64,000 nt of DNA from Paraburkholderia rhynchosiae (GTDB taxonomy: Bacteria > Pseudomonadota > Gammaproteobacteria > Burkholderiales > Burkholderiaceae): assembly GCF_002879865.1 (NCBI RefSeq), contig NZ_PNXY01000020.1, positions 80,795-144,794 on the forward strand, read 5' to 3'. The translations under genes and the position numbers were made by a program. Shown here one piece after another: positions 17,502 through 26,315 of the stretch; within the stretch, counting starts at the first letter, position 1, and each line of letters starts with the position of its first letter. The notes beneath the pieces were generated by a model. That model searched no databases. It saw nothing but the letters and a program-made list of their open reading frames with translations, and was not told where the DNA came from.

Positions 17502-18791
17502 ATGAAATGGTTCGGTCAGCGTAGTGGGCCTGAGTCGGCAAAGAACGACAATCACGAGGACCTGCTGATTTCGAGCATCTCAACGTTGCGAGAGCAGGGC
17601 GAACTGCTCGAGCGGGAGAACGACGCGCTCAGGGTCCGGCTCGAAGCGATGCAACGGGCGATGGATTGCGGGTGGTGGGAGGTTCACCTGACCGACGATG
17701 CGTCGCTAATCGGCAAAACGGCGAGCGCATGGTCCGAGCGGTTCTGCGAATTGCTGGGGTATGGCCACGACGAATTTTATCCCCTGCTCGACGCATGGAT
17801 CGCGTGCGTGCATCCGGATGACCAGATCGCGTTGCTCGCGGCATGGCGATCTGCGGCCGAAGGGAAGCACAACGTGACGACGACCGTGGTTCACCGGGCC
17901 AAGCATCGCCGCGGCGGATATCGCATGTATGAGATGCGCATCGCCGGATGCTACGAACGGCCTGCGGACGGGGACGGCCAAGGCGGCTTCACGCTGATCG
18001 GCACGCTTGCCGATATCGACGAAGCCTCGCAGCGCCATCACGAGTTCGAGAAAATGCGGGCCCGGTTCGAGCTGTCGCGGAAGCTGTTCGCCGATGGCAT
18101 TTGGGATATCGAGGTCATCGCCGGCGATCCTCTTAATCCGAAGAACGTGTTCTGGTGGTCCGATCAGGTCCGGCAGCTACTCGGCTTCTCTTCTATCGAG
18201 GAGTTCCCCGATGTTGCCGAGAGCTGGACGTCGAGGCTTCATCCGGAAGACAGCGAACGCGCCGGACAGGCGTTCATCGCGCATCTGTCCGACCGTTCAG
18301 GGCGTACCGGGTATGAAGTCGAATATCGCCTGCGCTGCAAGAACGGCGAATACCGTTGGGTGCGCGCGCGAGGCCAGAGCGTTCGCGACAAGCATGGCGC
18401 GCCATTGAGGACCGTCGGGGTGCTGACGGACATTCATTCGGCCAGGATTGCGCAGGAGCTCGGCGCCGCCGAGGAGGTATTCAAGGCGAGCATGCTCGAG
18501 AGCATCAAGGAGATCGGCGAGATCGTATCGACCATCGGCGACATTGCGCGTCAGACGAATCTGGTTGCGTTGAATGCCGCAGTCGAGGCCGCCCGAGCCG
18601 GAACGGCGGGACGCGGCTTCTCCGTGATCGCCGGCGAGGTGCGGCTGTTATCGACACGCACCCGCGAGGCAACGGAGTCGGTCATGAAGATCCAGTCCGA
18701 ACTCGCGCGCCGGCAAGGTGCGAAACACGCTCCAGAAAGGACCGCTTACGCGGCGGCGAGAAACTCGAATAGCGCATTGCTGTCGCAATAG
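17502..18791 (+). CDS. Soluble PAS-PAS chemoreceptor with short MCP hairpin
   Basis: 429 residues from ATG 17502, with GGAGG just before it. A coiled-coil-like start (about 25-50) leads into two PAS_3 domains (about 55-170 and 185-305) and then a short receptor signalling tip. The tip contains the universal hairpin R-Q-T-N-L-V-A-L-N-A-A-V-E-A-A-R-A-G (about 345-365). There is no membrane segment, so sensing is cytoplasmic, possibly of redox state or a metabolite. The signalling region is only about 80 residues, much shorter than in classical MCPs, and lacks long methylation helices. The 3' end runs 46 bases into the convergent MocR gene. I infer a taxis receptor tied to the nearby uptake genes. 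Confidence 0.85.
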   Translation: MKWFGQRSGPESAKNDNHEDLLISSISTLREQGELLERENDALRVRLEAMQRAMDCGWWEVHLTDDASLIGKTASAWSERFCELLGYGHDEFYPLLDAWIACVHPDDQIALLAAWRSAAEGKHNVTTTVVHRAKHRRGGYRMYEMRIAGCYERPADGDGQGGFTLIGTLADIDEASQRHHEFEKMRARFELSRKLFADGIWDIEVIAGDPLNPKNVFWWSDQVRQLLGFSSIEEFPDVAESWTSRLHPEDSERAGQAFIAHLSDRSGRTGYEVEYRLRCKNGEYRWVRARGQSVRDKHGAPLRTVGVLTDIHSARIAQELGAAEEVFKASMLESIKEIGEIVSTIGDIARQTNLVALNAAVEAARAGTAGRGFSVIAGEVRLLSTRTREATESVMKIQSELARRQGAKHAPERTAYAAARNSNSALLSQ

Positions 18792-20137
18792 CCGACGTTG
18801 AATCGCAACCATGGAGTGCATTCTTCGTCATGCATGAACAGATGCCCGGGTGCGAGATAGATGTCCTTGTCCAGCGCGCGACTGGAGAGCGCCCGGGAGT
18901 CTTCATAGTGAGGATGGCGGGCCCAGACGAAGAGCCCCTCTGGCGCCTGGTTGAACATGACCATGCCCGCTTCGCCGAGCTTCTGCCGCGCGGTGCATTG
19001 CGCTTGCGCGAGTTGCGCCCCAAGGCCCTTCAGATGCTTGCGATGGCGTCCGTCGACGAGCACCTGGTAGACGATGCGTTCGCCGATCTCGGAGCTCGTC
19101 AATCCCATCGCCATCTTAAGTTGCGCCAGATCCTCGATCAGGTCCGGGTGGGCCGCGATGTAGCCGACCCGCAGGCTGGGCGATATCGTCTTCGAGAAGC
19201 TGCCGACATAGATCACGCGTTCCAGCTGATCGAGGCTCGCGAGCGGCCGGCGCACCGCCGCGTCGATGTCTGCGCAGACATCGTCCTCGATGATGAGGAA
19301 GTCATGTTTTACCGCGAGCTGCAGGATCTTGTGCGCAGTGGCGGGCGAGCACGAGATGCCTGTCGGATTGTGAAGACGCGGGTTCGTGAAGTACGCTTTC
19401 GGTTCGTGCTTGGCCAGCAACTCCGCAAGCGCGTCGAGGTCGGCTCCGGTGGAGGTCAGCGGCACACCCACCAGGTTGACGCCGATGCGCTTCAGATGCG
19501 CGAACAGCAGGCTGTAGCCGGGCGAATCGACGAACACGGTATCGCCGGGCTTGATCAGATGATGAATGAGCAGACTCAGCGCATGGGCCGCGCCGCTCGT
19601 CATCAGCACCTGTTCCGGCGGACAGTAGATCTCGTGCTGGTTCAGGCAGTCGGATATCTTCCAGCGCAGAGGAAGGTAACCTTTCGGCGCGCCATAGCTG
19701 GCGAGCGACCCTGTCGAATGCAGCGTCAAGTTGCGCAGCGTGCGGCGCAGACCCTCCTCGTCGAGCCAGCGCGCGGGCAGCCATCCGCAGCCTGGGTTGA
19801 TCTCCGCCGAGTGGCTTTGCCAGATCCGGTTCAGCATCCACAGCGAGTCGAACGAAGTGCCTTCTTTGGCAACGGCTTCCTGATTCAGATACGACGCATG
19901 CTGGAAGCTTCGAACGAAAAACCCCGAGTTTTGCCGGGGCACGAGCGAGCCGTCGGCCACGAGGCGATCGTAGGCGTCGACGACGGTCGAGACGCTGACG
20001 CCGTGCGATTCCGCGAAGCTGCGGATCGATGGCACCTTCATGCCGGATTGGAGTTTGCCGTCGGAAATCAGCGTATGAAAGTGATCGGCGATTTTTTGCG
20101 TCAGGGATTTGGCCGGGTCAGCGGACAAGGAAAGCAT
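18746..20137 (-). CDS. MocR/PdxR-type GntR-aminotransferase regulator
   Basis: 463 residues. An N-terminal GntR winged helix (about 5-75, with S-G-M-K-V-P-S-I-R-S-F-A and S-V-S-T-V-V-D-A-Y-D-R-L) is fused to a fold type I aminotransferase-like domain (about 105-460). The PLP-binding lysine motif S-F-S-K-T-I-S-P-S-L-R is present, so PLP probably binds and acts as a ligand sensor, as in GabR. AGAGGA precedes the ATG. Nearby candidates for control are the hyuBA-permease-porin group and gabT. Its 3' end overlaps the convergent chemoreceptor gene. Confidence 0.9.
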   Translation of the reverse strand: MLSLSADPAKSLTQKIADHFHTLISDGKLQSGMKVPSIRSFAESHGVSVSTVVDAYDRLVADGSLVPRQNSGFFVRSFQHASYLNQEAVAKEGTSFDSLWMLNRIWQSHSAEINPGCGWLPARWLDEEGLRRTLRNLTLHSTGSLASYGAPKGYLPLRWKISDCLNQHEIYCPPEQVLMTSGAAHALSLLIHHLIKPGDTVFVDSPGYSLLFAHLKRIGVNLVGVPLTSTGADLDALAELLAKHEPKAYFTNPRLHNPTGISCSPATAHKILQLAVKHDFLIIEDDVCADIDAAVRRPLASLDQLERVIYVGSFSKTISPSLRVGYIAAHPDLIEDLAQLKMAMGLTSSEIGERIVYQVLVDGRHRKHLKGLGAQLAQAQCTARQKLGEAGMVMFNQAPEGLFVWARHPHYEDSRALSSRALDKDIYLAPGHLFMHDEECTPWLRFNVGYCDSNALFEFLAAA

Positions 20138-20454
20138 GATACGGATCCTCTCGACTACGATGTGACGGACAGCGGTTAGCTATGCACGGCGCGCGTCCGG
20201 TCTCCATGACGGCGCGCCGCCCTGTCACTACTCTACGAAGTCGAAAAGAATCGGTCTTGTCCCCGAGCGTCCAATGTGTTGGACCTGACCGGCCTGGTTG
20301 AGGCGGAATGGACGAATCGCCGGCTCGGCGCGAGCCGGCGCTCAATTGCTCATTTTTGGAGCCGCCCGCTAAGAGGTCCGATGGTCGTCTGGCGGCCGAG
20401 GAAAGCGGAACGATCGATCCGGCTAAGGCCGTCGTCGCGGTTCAGCCCTGCCGT
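20138..20454. other. Gap between two minus-strand regulators
   Basis: About 317 bases between the start of the MocR gene and the end of the AraC gene. It must hold the MocR promoter; I see no clear -10/-35 pair and no other gene. Confidence 0.4.
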
Positions 20455-21435
20455 TTACTGATAGTCGATGGGGGAATGGCCGCAGTCCTGCCGAAAGATC
20501 CGGCTGAAGTAGGCCGGATCGGAGAACCCCACGGTCAGCGCGATCTGCGTGATGCCGAGCCTGCTTTGTTTCCGGTTGGCGAGAAGCCGCTTGGCTTCGG
20601 CGAGCCGCCGATTGCGAATGACGCTCGTGATCGTTTGTCCGCTATCGCCGAATATCTTCTGCAGATATCGCTCCGACACGCCGACCGCGCGCGCAACGTC
20701 GGCCGGCTGCAAGGTCGGATCGGAGAAACGCTGTTCAATAATTCTCGTCGCGCGAAGCCGGTGACCGCTGCGCACTGAAGTCTCGTTGCTGGTTGACGCG
20801 TCGCCCGTGATAGCCAGGATGAGCAGGTCGAGCAGTTGCTGCTCGACTCGCGCACTGACCTCGACCGGTAACACAGCGACATGCCTGAAGTAGGACGCGG
20901 CGAAATCCAGAAAGAGTCCCGCGCAAGGTTCGGCCGCGGAGGCCACGAGCGCTACGCGGTCATCCACGCTGGGCAATCTCGACCTCAGCGACCGGCACGG
21001 GATGCGCAACGTTCGCAGGCAAAGGTGCTCCGGGTTCGCGAAGCGGTAAGGCTCCGCGCCGCTCACCAGCGTGAAGTTTCCCGGAGCAACCAGCGCGTCG
21101 CGTCCGCGTTGCTGGATAAGCACGGGGCTCAACTCGGGCATTTCGATGACGTAAAACTCCTCGGCCTCCGCACGGGCATAGGACTGATGGCGCTCCGTCA
21201 CCATCGGATCGCTATGCAAGGTACAGACTCTGAGCTCGCCGACATCGATGTTCTCGATCGAACCGCCGCGAAAATCCGCACCGACCTTCACGTCCATCGG
21301 AAAGTAGCTGCTCTGAACCATATCGGCCCACTCGTGGGCCTTGCGACCGCGTAGCGCGGACGCCGGTACTTCGAAATTGAAGGTCTGCCGTGAAGCTGGC
21401 GCAACCGGCGCGGGCTTGGTGGTATCACTCCTCAT
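20455..21435 (-). CDS. AraC/FeaR-type transcriptional activator
   Basis: 326 residues from the ATG at 21435 (M-R-S-D-T-T), chosen because the size matches FeaR-like regulators and GAGG lies upstream; the frame stays open 66 codons further. An N-terminal AraC-binding-2 sensor domain (about 30-200) is followed by two helix-turn-helix motifs (about 225-320). The second ends in the family signature G-F-S-D-P-A-Y-F-S-R-I-F-R. This subgroup commonly activates genes for amine, aromatic or aldehyde breakdown. It is transcribed away from the molybdenum hydroxylase cluster and may regulate it. Confidence 0.9.
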   Translation of the reverse strand: MRSDTTKPAPVAPASRQTFNFEVPASALRGRKAHEWADMVQSSYFPMDVKVGADFRGGSIENIDVGELRVCTLHSDPMVTERHQSYARAEAEEFYVIEMPELSPVLIQQRGRDALVAPGNFTLVSGAEPYRFANPEHLCLRTLRIPCRSLRSRLPSVDDRVALVASAAEPCAGLFLDFAASYFRHVAVLPVEVSARVEQQLLDLLILAITGDASTSNETSVRSGHRLRATRIIEQRFSDPTLQPADVARAVGVSERYLQKIFGDSGQTITSVIRNRRLAEAKRLLANRKQSRLGITQIALTVGFSDPAYFSRIFRQDCGHSPIDYQ

Positions 21436-21779
21436 GCTCGCGAACCTCGAACGGTGAATGGGCACTGCAGGCTTGCGGATCAGGAACAGATGAAACAGAT
21501 CATTTTTCGCGGCGCCAAAAAGCAGCTGGACTGACTCTACAACGCCGAAAACCCTTGAACAATAAGGGTTTGAGCGGTCGGGGAATGAAGCGTTTGCCGA
21601 AACACGGGGTGCTGTGCTGCTTCCAGCAACCACACAATGCGCGCATCAGAAGCTCCGCATGTATCTGGCAGCGGCATTTTTCGACTCGTAAGCTGAATTC
21701 GGCTGCCCCTTGGCACCGGCGAGGGAGCGGTAGTGACCCATCCGGTCGGTGCAACGCGTCGACGATCTGATCTTCAACC

Positions 21780-22551
21780 ATGGATAGCGTAGATCTCGAA
21801 GTCCTGAAGCGCAGCGCCTTGTGGCTGAAGCAAGGATGGCCTGTACTGCTCGTCACGGTGTTGAGGACCTGGGGCTCGTCGCCGAGGCCGGAGGGAGCGA
21901 TGCTCGCGATCCGTGCAGACGGTGCGCTGGCAGGCTCGGTCTCGGGCGGATGTATCGAGGATGGTTTGATCCGCAAGGTGCGGGCCGCGGAAATTCAGCC
22001 AGCGCTTCCGGTCGTGTGCCGCTACGGTGTGAGCGCCGACGACGCACATCGATTCGGCCTGCCATGCGGCGGCACCATCGAGCTCGTGCTCGAGCCGTTA
22101 AGTGTGCGAAGCGGCATCGAGCTTGTGCTTGGAGCACTGGAAGCCGGCAGTGGTTCGCACGATGCCGGACGACGCGGTGATTGACATGAAGCTCGACACG
22201 CGAAGCGCGGTGATCACGCTGACGCACGATCCCAAGCTCGATGACCTGGCGCTGATGGAGGCATTGAAAACGCCGGCGTTCTACGTCGGTGCGATCGGCT
22301 CGCGGCGCAATAGCGCTGCGCGCTGCGCACGTCTCGCCGAGTTCGATCTGACTGGCGAGCAAATAGCACGGTTGCGCGGGCCGGCCGGCATTTATATCGG
22401 CAGCAAAACGCCAGCGGAGATTGCGGTATCGATCCTGGCGGAGGTGACTGCTGCAAGGAACGGCGTGCAGTTACCGCCTATCGCAGGCGTCGTGACCGCT
22501 AAGCGATATCTCGAACACGTGTGCGGTGTCGATGCCGGTCAGCCGTCGTAG
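21780..22551 (+). pseudogene. xdhC: XdhC/CoxI maturation factor with internal deletion and frameshift
   Basis: XdhC-family proteins bind molybdenum cofactor and help its sulfuration and insertion into xanthine-dehydrogenase-type enzymes. The N-terminal domain is clear in the frame from ATG 21780 (V-L-R-T-W-G-S-S-P-R-P-E-G, then S-V-S-G-G-C-I-E). At about 22140-22150 it jumps to another frame, where the C-terminal Rossmann part resumes (R-T-M-P-D-D-A-V-I-D-M-K, Y-V-G-A-I-G-S-R). The first half of the Rossmann domain, about 90 residues including the expected G-A-G-x-L motif, is absent. Both a deletion and an out-of-frame join are needed, so no normal protein can be made. It immediately precedes the hydroxylase genes. 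Confidence 0.8.
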
Positions 22552-22599
22552 ACCGGGCGCTCGTCTTGCAAAACATAGCCCATTAAAGGACACAGCCGC

Positions 22600-23478
22600 A
22601 TGGTTTCGAAGCGCGCCCCTCACCTGTACGTGGCCAAGACGGTCGAAGAGGCAGTCACGGCTTTGCACGACTATGGTCACGATGGCGAGCCCATCGCTGG
22701 CGCAACGTGGATCATGCGAGCGCCTGTCAGGCGCGAGCCGCTGAAGAAGGCCTACGTGTCGCTTATGGCGATCGGGGAGATGAACGCCATCGATGTCACC
22801 GAGCGCGAAATCAGCATTGGCGCCAGCGTGACCCATCAGGCGTTGGCAGCGATGCTCGGCAGCGTTCCGTCGTTGAAAGTATTGACCGATGCGGCAGAGA
22901 AATCGGCGAATCCTGCCGTGCGTGGTGTCGCGACGATAGGGGGCAACCTGTGCTCGGCCGGCTTCCCTTCGGCCGATCTCGTGCCTGCGTTGATAAGTCT
23001 CGCGGCCGAGGTCGAACTGGCGACCGTGAACGGATCGTCGAGAACATCCGTTGAAGCGTTCCTGCAGGCGAAGGCGTCGCTCGAGCCGGGTGCCATCGTG
23101 CGCCGCGTATCGATACCGCGGCGGGCTCACTGCTCGGCGCATGCGAGGCTTCCTTTGCGCAAGGCGGGCGACTATCCGGTCGCTATCGTCAGCGCGGCGC
23201 TCGAAGCCGCTCCGGATGGCCGCGTGAGCCACGCGACTGTCGCCGTCGGCTCGGTCGAAGCGAGGCCCCGCCGATGGCCCGAGCTGGAGAATGCGCTCGT
23301 GGGAGGTCCGTTGGACGCGGATCGCGCGAAGCTCATCGGGGCGCAGCATCTGCGCGTCTTCAAAGGTCGCGATGGTGTTGAGGCGCCGGGTTGGTACCGT
23401 ACCCAGGTCCTTCCGGCGCTCCTCCATCGCGCGATCGCCGACATTCAGGCGCAATTCGAGAAACAACAGGGGAGGTGA
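22600..23478 (+). CDS. Molybdenum hydroxylase FAD-binding subunit (CoxM-like)
   Basis: 292 residues. FAD motifs are P-I-A-G-A-T-W near residue 31 and A-T-I-G-G-N-L-C-S-A near 111, as in CoxM/XdhB medium subunits. It passes electrons from the 2Fe-2S subunit to an acceptor in a CoxMSL-type heterotrimer in the cytoplasm. The first FAD motif has Ala where Gly is common (A-G-A-T rather than A-G-G-T). The 2Fe-2S gene starts three bases after its stop, so the genes are co-translated. Confidence 0.9.
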   Translation: MVSKRAPHLYVAKTVEEAVTALHDYGHDGEPIAGATWIMRAPVRREPLKKAYVSLMAIGEMNAIDVTEREISIGASVTHQALAAMLGSVPSLKVLTDAAEKSANPAVRGVATIGGNLCSAGFPSADLVPALISLAAEVELATVNGSSRTSVEAFLQAKASLEPGAIVRRVSIPRRAHCSAHARLPLRKAGDYPVAIVSAALEAAPDGRVSHATVAVGSVEARPRRWPELENALVGGPLDADRAKLIGAQHLRVFKGRDGVEAPGWYRTQVLPALLHRAIADIQAQFEKQQGR

Positions 23479-23480
23479 AA

Positions 23481-23939
23481 TTGTCGATCTGCCTGAAAGT
23501 CAACGGCGAGGAATGCGCGGTACGCGGCGGCCCCCTGACGCCGCTCATCGATGTATTGCGCGACGAGCTCTTTCTGACCGGCGTCAAGCCGGTGTGTCGC
23601 GAAGGCTTTTGCGGCGCCTGCACGGTGCTCGTCGACGGGAAGCCAGCCGTGTCGTGCCTGATGCCGATCGGCGTGCTCGCGGACCACGAAGTCGTCACGG
23701 TCGAATCGCTGGCTAAAGACGGGCACTTGTCCGCGATGCAAGCGGCGCTCGAAGCGCATGATGCCGTGCAGTGCGGGATGTGCTTTCCCGGCATGGTCAT
23801 GACGTTGACCGCCTTTCTGGCGCGCGTTCCCGGCGCCACGCGCGAGGAAATCAGGGCAGCGTTGTCCGGAAACCTCTGCCGGTGCACCGGCTACGAGCGC
23901 ATCGTCGAAGCGGCCGTGTCGCTCGCCACCGTCAAATAA
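23481..23939 (+). CDS. Molybdenum hydroxylase 2Fe-2S subunit (CoxS-like)
   Basis: 152 residues. The start is taken as TTG 23481 because the GGAGG at 23471-23475 lies five bases upstream; the in-frame GTG at 23475 would overlap that site. An N-terminal plant-type ferredoxin domain carries C-R-E-G-F-C-G-A-C-T and a fourth cysteine in V-S-C-L. A C-terminal helical domain carries the second cluster, C-G-M-C-F-P-G and C-R-C-T-G-Y. Length and motifs are standard for CoxS/XdhA small subunits, which link the Mo site to FAD. Confidence 0.92.
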   Translation: MSICLKVNGEECAVRGGPLTPLIDVLRDELFLTGVKPVCREGFCGACTVLVDGKPAVSCLMPIGVLADHEVVTVESLAKDGHLSAMQAALEAHDAVQCGMCFPGMVMTLTAFLARVPGATREEIRAALSGNLCRCTGYERIVEAAVSLATVK

Positions 23940-23951
23940 GGATCACCCGAC

Positions 23952-26315
23952 ATGTCCGACCCAACCACCGCGGTGCTGAACTTCCCGAGACGGGATGCGC
24001 GAGACAAGTTGCAGGGCCGTACGCGCTATACGATCGATCAGGTGCATCCGGGAATGCTGCATGGATTCGTGTTGCGCTCGACGGTGACGTCCGCGCGCAT
24101 CGTCAGCCTCGATGTGACACAGGCGCGCCAGTTGCCAGGCGTTCGAGCGATTGTTATCGGCGACGATGCGCCGTTTCGGCACGGCATTGGCATTGCCGAT
24201 GAGCAGCTGTTCGCCACCGACCAGATCCGCTTCGTCGGTGAGCCGATTGCGGCGATAGCGGCGGACACGCTCGAACAGGCGTGCGCCGCCGCCGACGCCA
24301 TCCTCGTCGAATGGGAGGCGCTGCCTGCCGTGCTGACGATGGAAGCGGCGTTGGCGGACGATGCCCCGCTCGTCCATCCGGACTGGAAGGGCTACGAAGT
24401 CCTGTTCGACGGTGGCGCACGCGGCGGCAACATTGCATGGGAAGCGACCGTGGTTCGCGGGGATACCGACGCGGCATTCGCGCGTCCCGATGTGCGGATC
24501 GTCGATACGACGTTTCGCGTTGGCCGCCAGAACCACCTGTCATTCGAACCGCGCGCCGTCGTAGCCCGATACGAGGACGGGCGCTTCCACATTGAAACGT
24601 CCACCCAGGTGCCGTGGACGATCCGCAATACGACGGCGCGCGTGCTAGGCGTTCCGCCGAGTCAGGTTCGCGTCACCGTGCCACCTGTCGGCGGCGCATT
24701 CGGACTCAAGTTCGACTGCGCGCTCGAGCCGTTTGCCGCGTTGCTCGCGCGCGCAACTGGGCGACCCGTGCGCATCGTGAATTCGCGCCAGGAGGAGATG
24801 CAGATCTGCCTGTGCCGTGAGAATGCGGACATCCGGATTCGGTCTGCCGTGACCCCCGAAGGCGAGATCGTCGGGCGCGAAGCGGTCGTTCTCATGGATT
24901 GCGGCGCCTATGGCGGCGAGCAGATCTTTCTGACGACGATGACCGCCCATACGCTCGGCGGAAACTATCGGCTCGGCTCGGTGCGCATTTCGACGCGCGC
25001 GGTCTATACGAATACGCCGCCCAACGGCGCGTTCCGGGCCTGTAACGGCGTGTACAACACGTTCGCGCTCGAGCGGCATACCGACGAGATCTGCGCCGCG
25101 ATCGGCATGGATCCGTTCGAATTTCGCCGGCGCAACGTGATCGGCGACAGAGATCGCGGCTCTACGGGGCAAGTCTTCCAAGGCAACGTCCTTGGTCCCA
25201 TGCTCGACAAGATGGCGAACGCCGTCAACGAGCAGGGCTCGAAAAAACACTTGGCTGCGGGTCGCCTCTACGGGCGTGCGACCGTGGTCGGCACCTGGTT
25301 CATCTTCGTCGGTCCGTCGGCTGCCACGGTCAATCTCAACGCCGACGGCAGCGCGACGCTCGTGACGTCAGGTGTCGAGCTTGGCTCTGGATCGATGATG
25401 CAGTCCCTTCCGCAGATCGTCGCGCATTCGCTTGGCATCAAGCCAGAGAACGTTGTCGTTCGCGCAGCGGACACCGATTCGGCCGGATACGACGTAGGTG
25501 TGGGCGGCGGGCGAACGACAGTGTCGCTCGGCGCGGCGAGCCTTGCGGCGAGCGTAGAGGTGCGAAAAAAACTGCTCGATGTGGCGTCCGAAATGCTCGA
25601 AGTGGCGGTCGACGACCTGATTCTGCGCGACGAGCGCGTCGAGATCGTCGGCGCGAAGGGTTCAGGCACCGCGATCTCGAAAGTCGTGGAACGGGCACAC
25701 AAGACCGTCGGTCCGCTCGCGGGCAGCGGCGCTTTCACGCGGCCGGGCGTCGCGGCGATGCCCGGTTGCGCCGCGGGTCATTTCCTCGATGCAATCGACA
25801 TCCCCGTGTTCGCCGTCCACGATTGCGAGATCGCAGTGGATCCGGATACCGGGCAGGTCGAGGTGCTTTCGTACACGGTCGTCCAGGACGTCGGCCGTGC
25901 GCTCAACCCGCGTGCGGTGTGCGGCCAGATCCAGGGTGGCGTCGTGCAAGGGCTCGGCTATGCGCTTCACGAAGAGATCAGCATCGACCGCGAAGGGCGC
26001 GTTCGGCAGACCGGGCTCGACACATTCCGGGTTCCGCTAGCGCAAGACGTCGTCCCCGTGGATATTCACCTCCACGAAGGCGCACCGTCGATCGGGCCGC
26101 TGGGCGTGAAAGGCGCTGGCGAAGTGCCGATCCTCAATGTGGCGGCGGCCGTCGCATGTGCGGTGTCGAACGCCATCGGAAAGAGCGTCTACGAATTGCC
26201 GCTGACGCCGCCGCGCGTGCTCGAGCTAATGCTCGGCGACGGCTTGCCACTGACCTTCCCGCATATACGCGAGAGCTGGGCCGATAACGTGCTCGAGAAA
26301 GCGCAATGCGCGTAA
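23952..26315 (+). CDS. Molybdenum hydroxylase large subunit (xanthine dehydrogenase superfamily)
   Basis: 787 residues that bind molybdopterin cytosine dinucleotide and hydroxylate a substrate with water-derived oxygen. Features are an N-terminal a/b-hammerhead, the G-G-A-F-G-L-K motif near residue 248, and the C-terminal catalytic glutamate in K-G-A-G-E-V-P-I (about residue 719). The active-site loop reads N-G-A-F-R-A-C-N-G, different from form I CO dehydrogenase (A-Y-R-C-S-F-R), form II (A-Y-R-G-A-G-R) and classical xanthine dehydrogenase (A-F-R-G-F-G). It is therefore not a CO dehydrogenase; an N-heterocycle or aldehyde substrate is more likely. Gene order is M-S-L-D-E as in Oligotropha cox. 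Confidence 0.9.
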   Translation: MSDPTTAVLNFPRRDARDKLQGRTRYTIDQVHPGMLHGFVLRSTVTSARIVSLDVTQARQLPGVRAIVIGDDAPFRHGIGIADEQLFATDQIRFVGEPIAAIAADTLEQACAAADAILVEWEALPAVLTMEAALADDAPLVHPDWKGYEVLFDGGARGGNIAWEATVVRGDTDAAFARPDVRIVDTTFRVGRQNHLSFEPRAVVARYEDGRFHIETSTQVPWTIRNTTARVLGVPPSQVRVTVPPVGGAFGLKFDCALEPFAALLARATGRPVRIVNSRQEEMQICLCRENADIRIRSAVTPEGEIVGREAVVLMDCGAYGGEQIFLTTMTAHTLGGNYRLGSVRISTRAVYTNTPPNGAFRACNGVYNTFALERHTDEICAAIGMDPFEFRRRNVIGDRDRGSTGQVFQGNVLGPMLDKMANAVNEQGSKKHLAAGRLYGRATVVGTWFIFVGPSAATVNLNADGSATLVTSGVELGSGSMMQSLPQIVAHSLGIKPENVVVRAADTDSAGYDVGVGGGRTTVSLGAASLAASVEVRKKLLDVASEMLEVAVDDLILRDERVEIVGAKGSGTAISKVVERAHKTVGPLAGSGAFTRPGVAAMPGCAAGHFLDAIDIPVFAVHDCEIAVDPDTGQVEVLSYTVVQDVGRALNPRAVCGQIQGGVVQGLGYALHEEISIDREGRVRQTGLDTFRVPLAQDVVPVDIHLHEGAPSIGPLGVKGAGEVPILNVAAAVACAVSNAIGKSVYELPLTPPRVLELMLGDGLPLTFPHIRESWADNVLEKAQCA

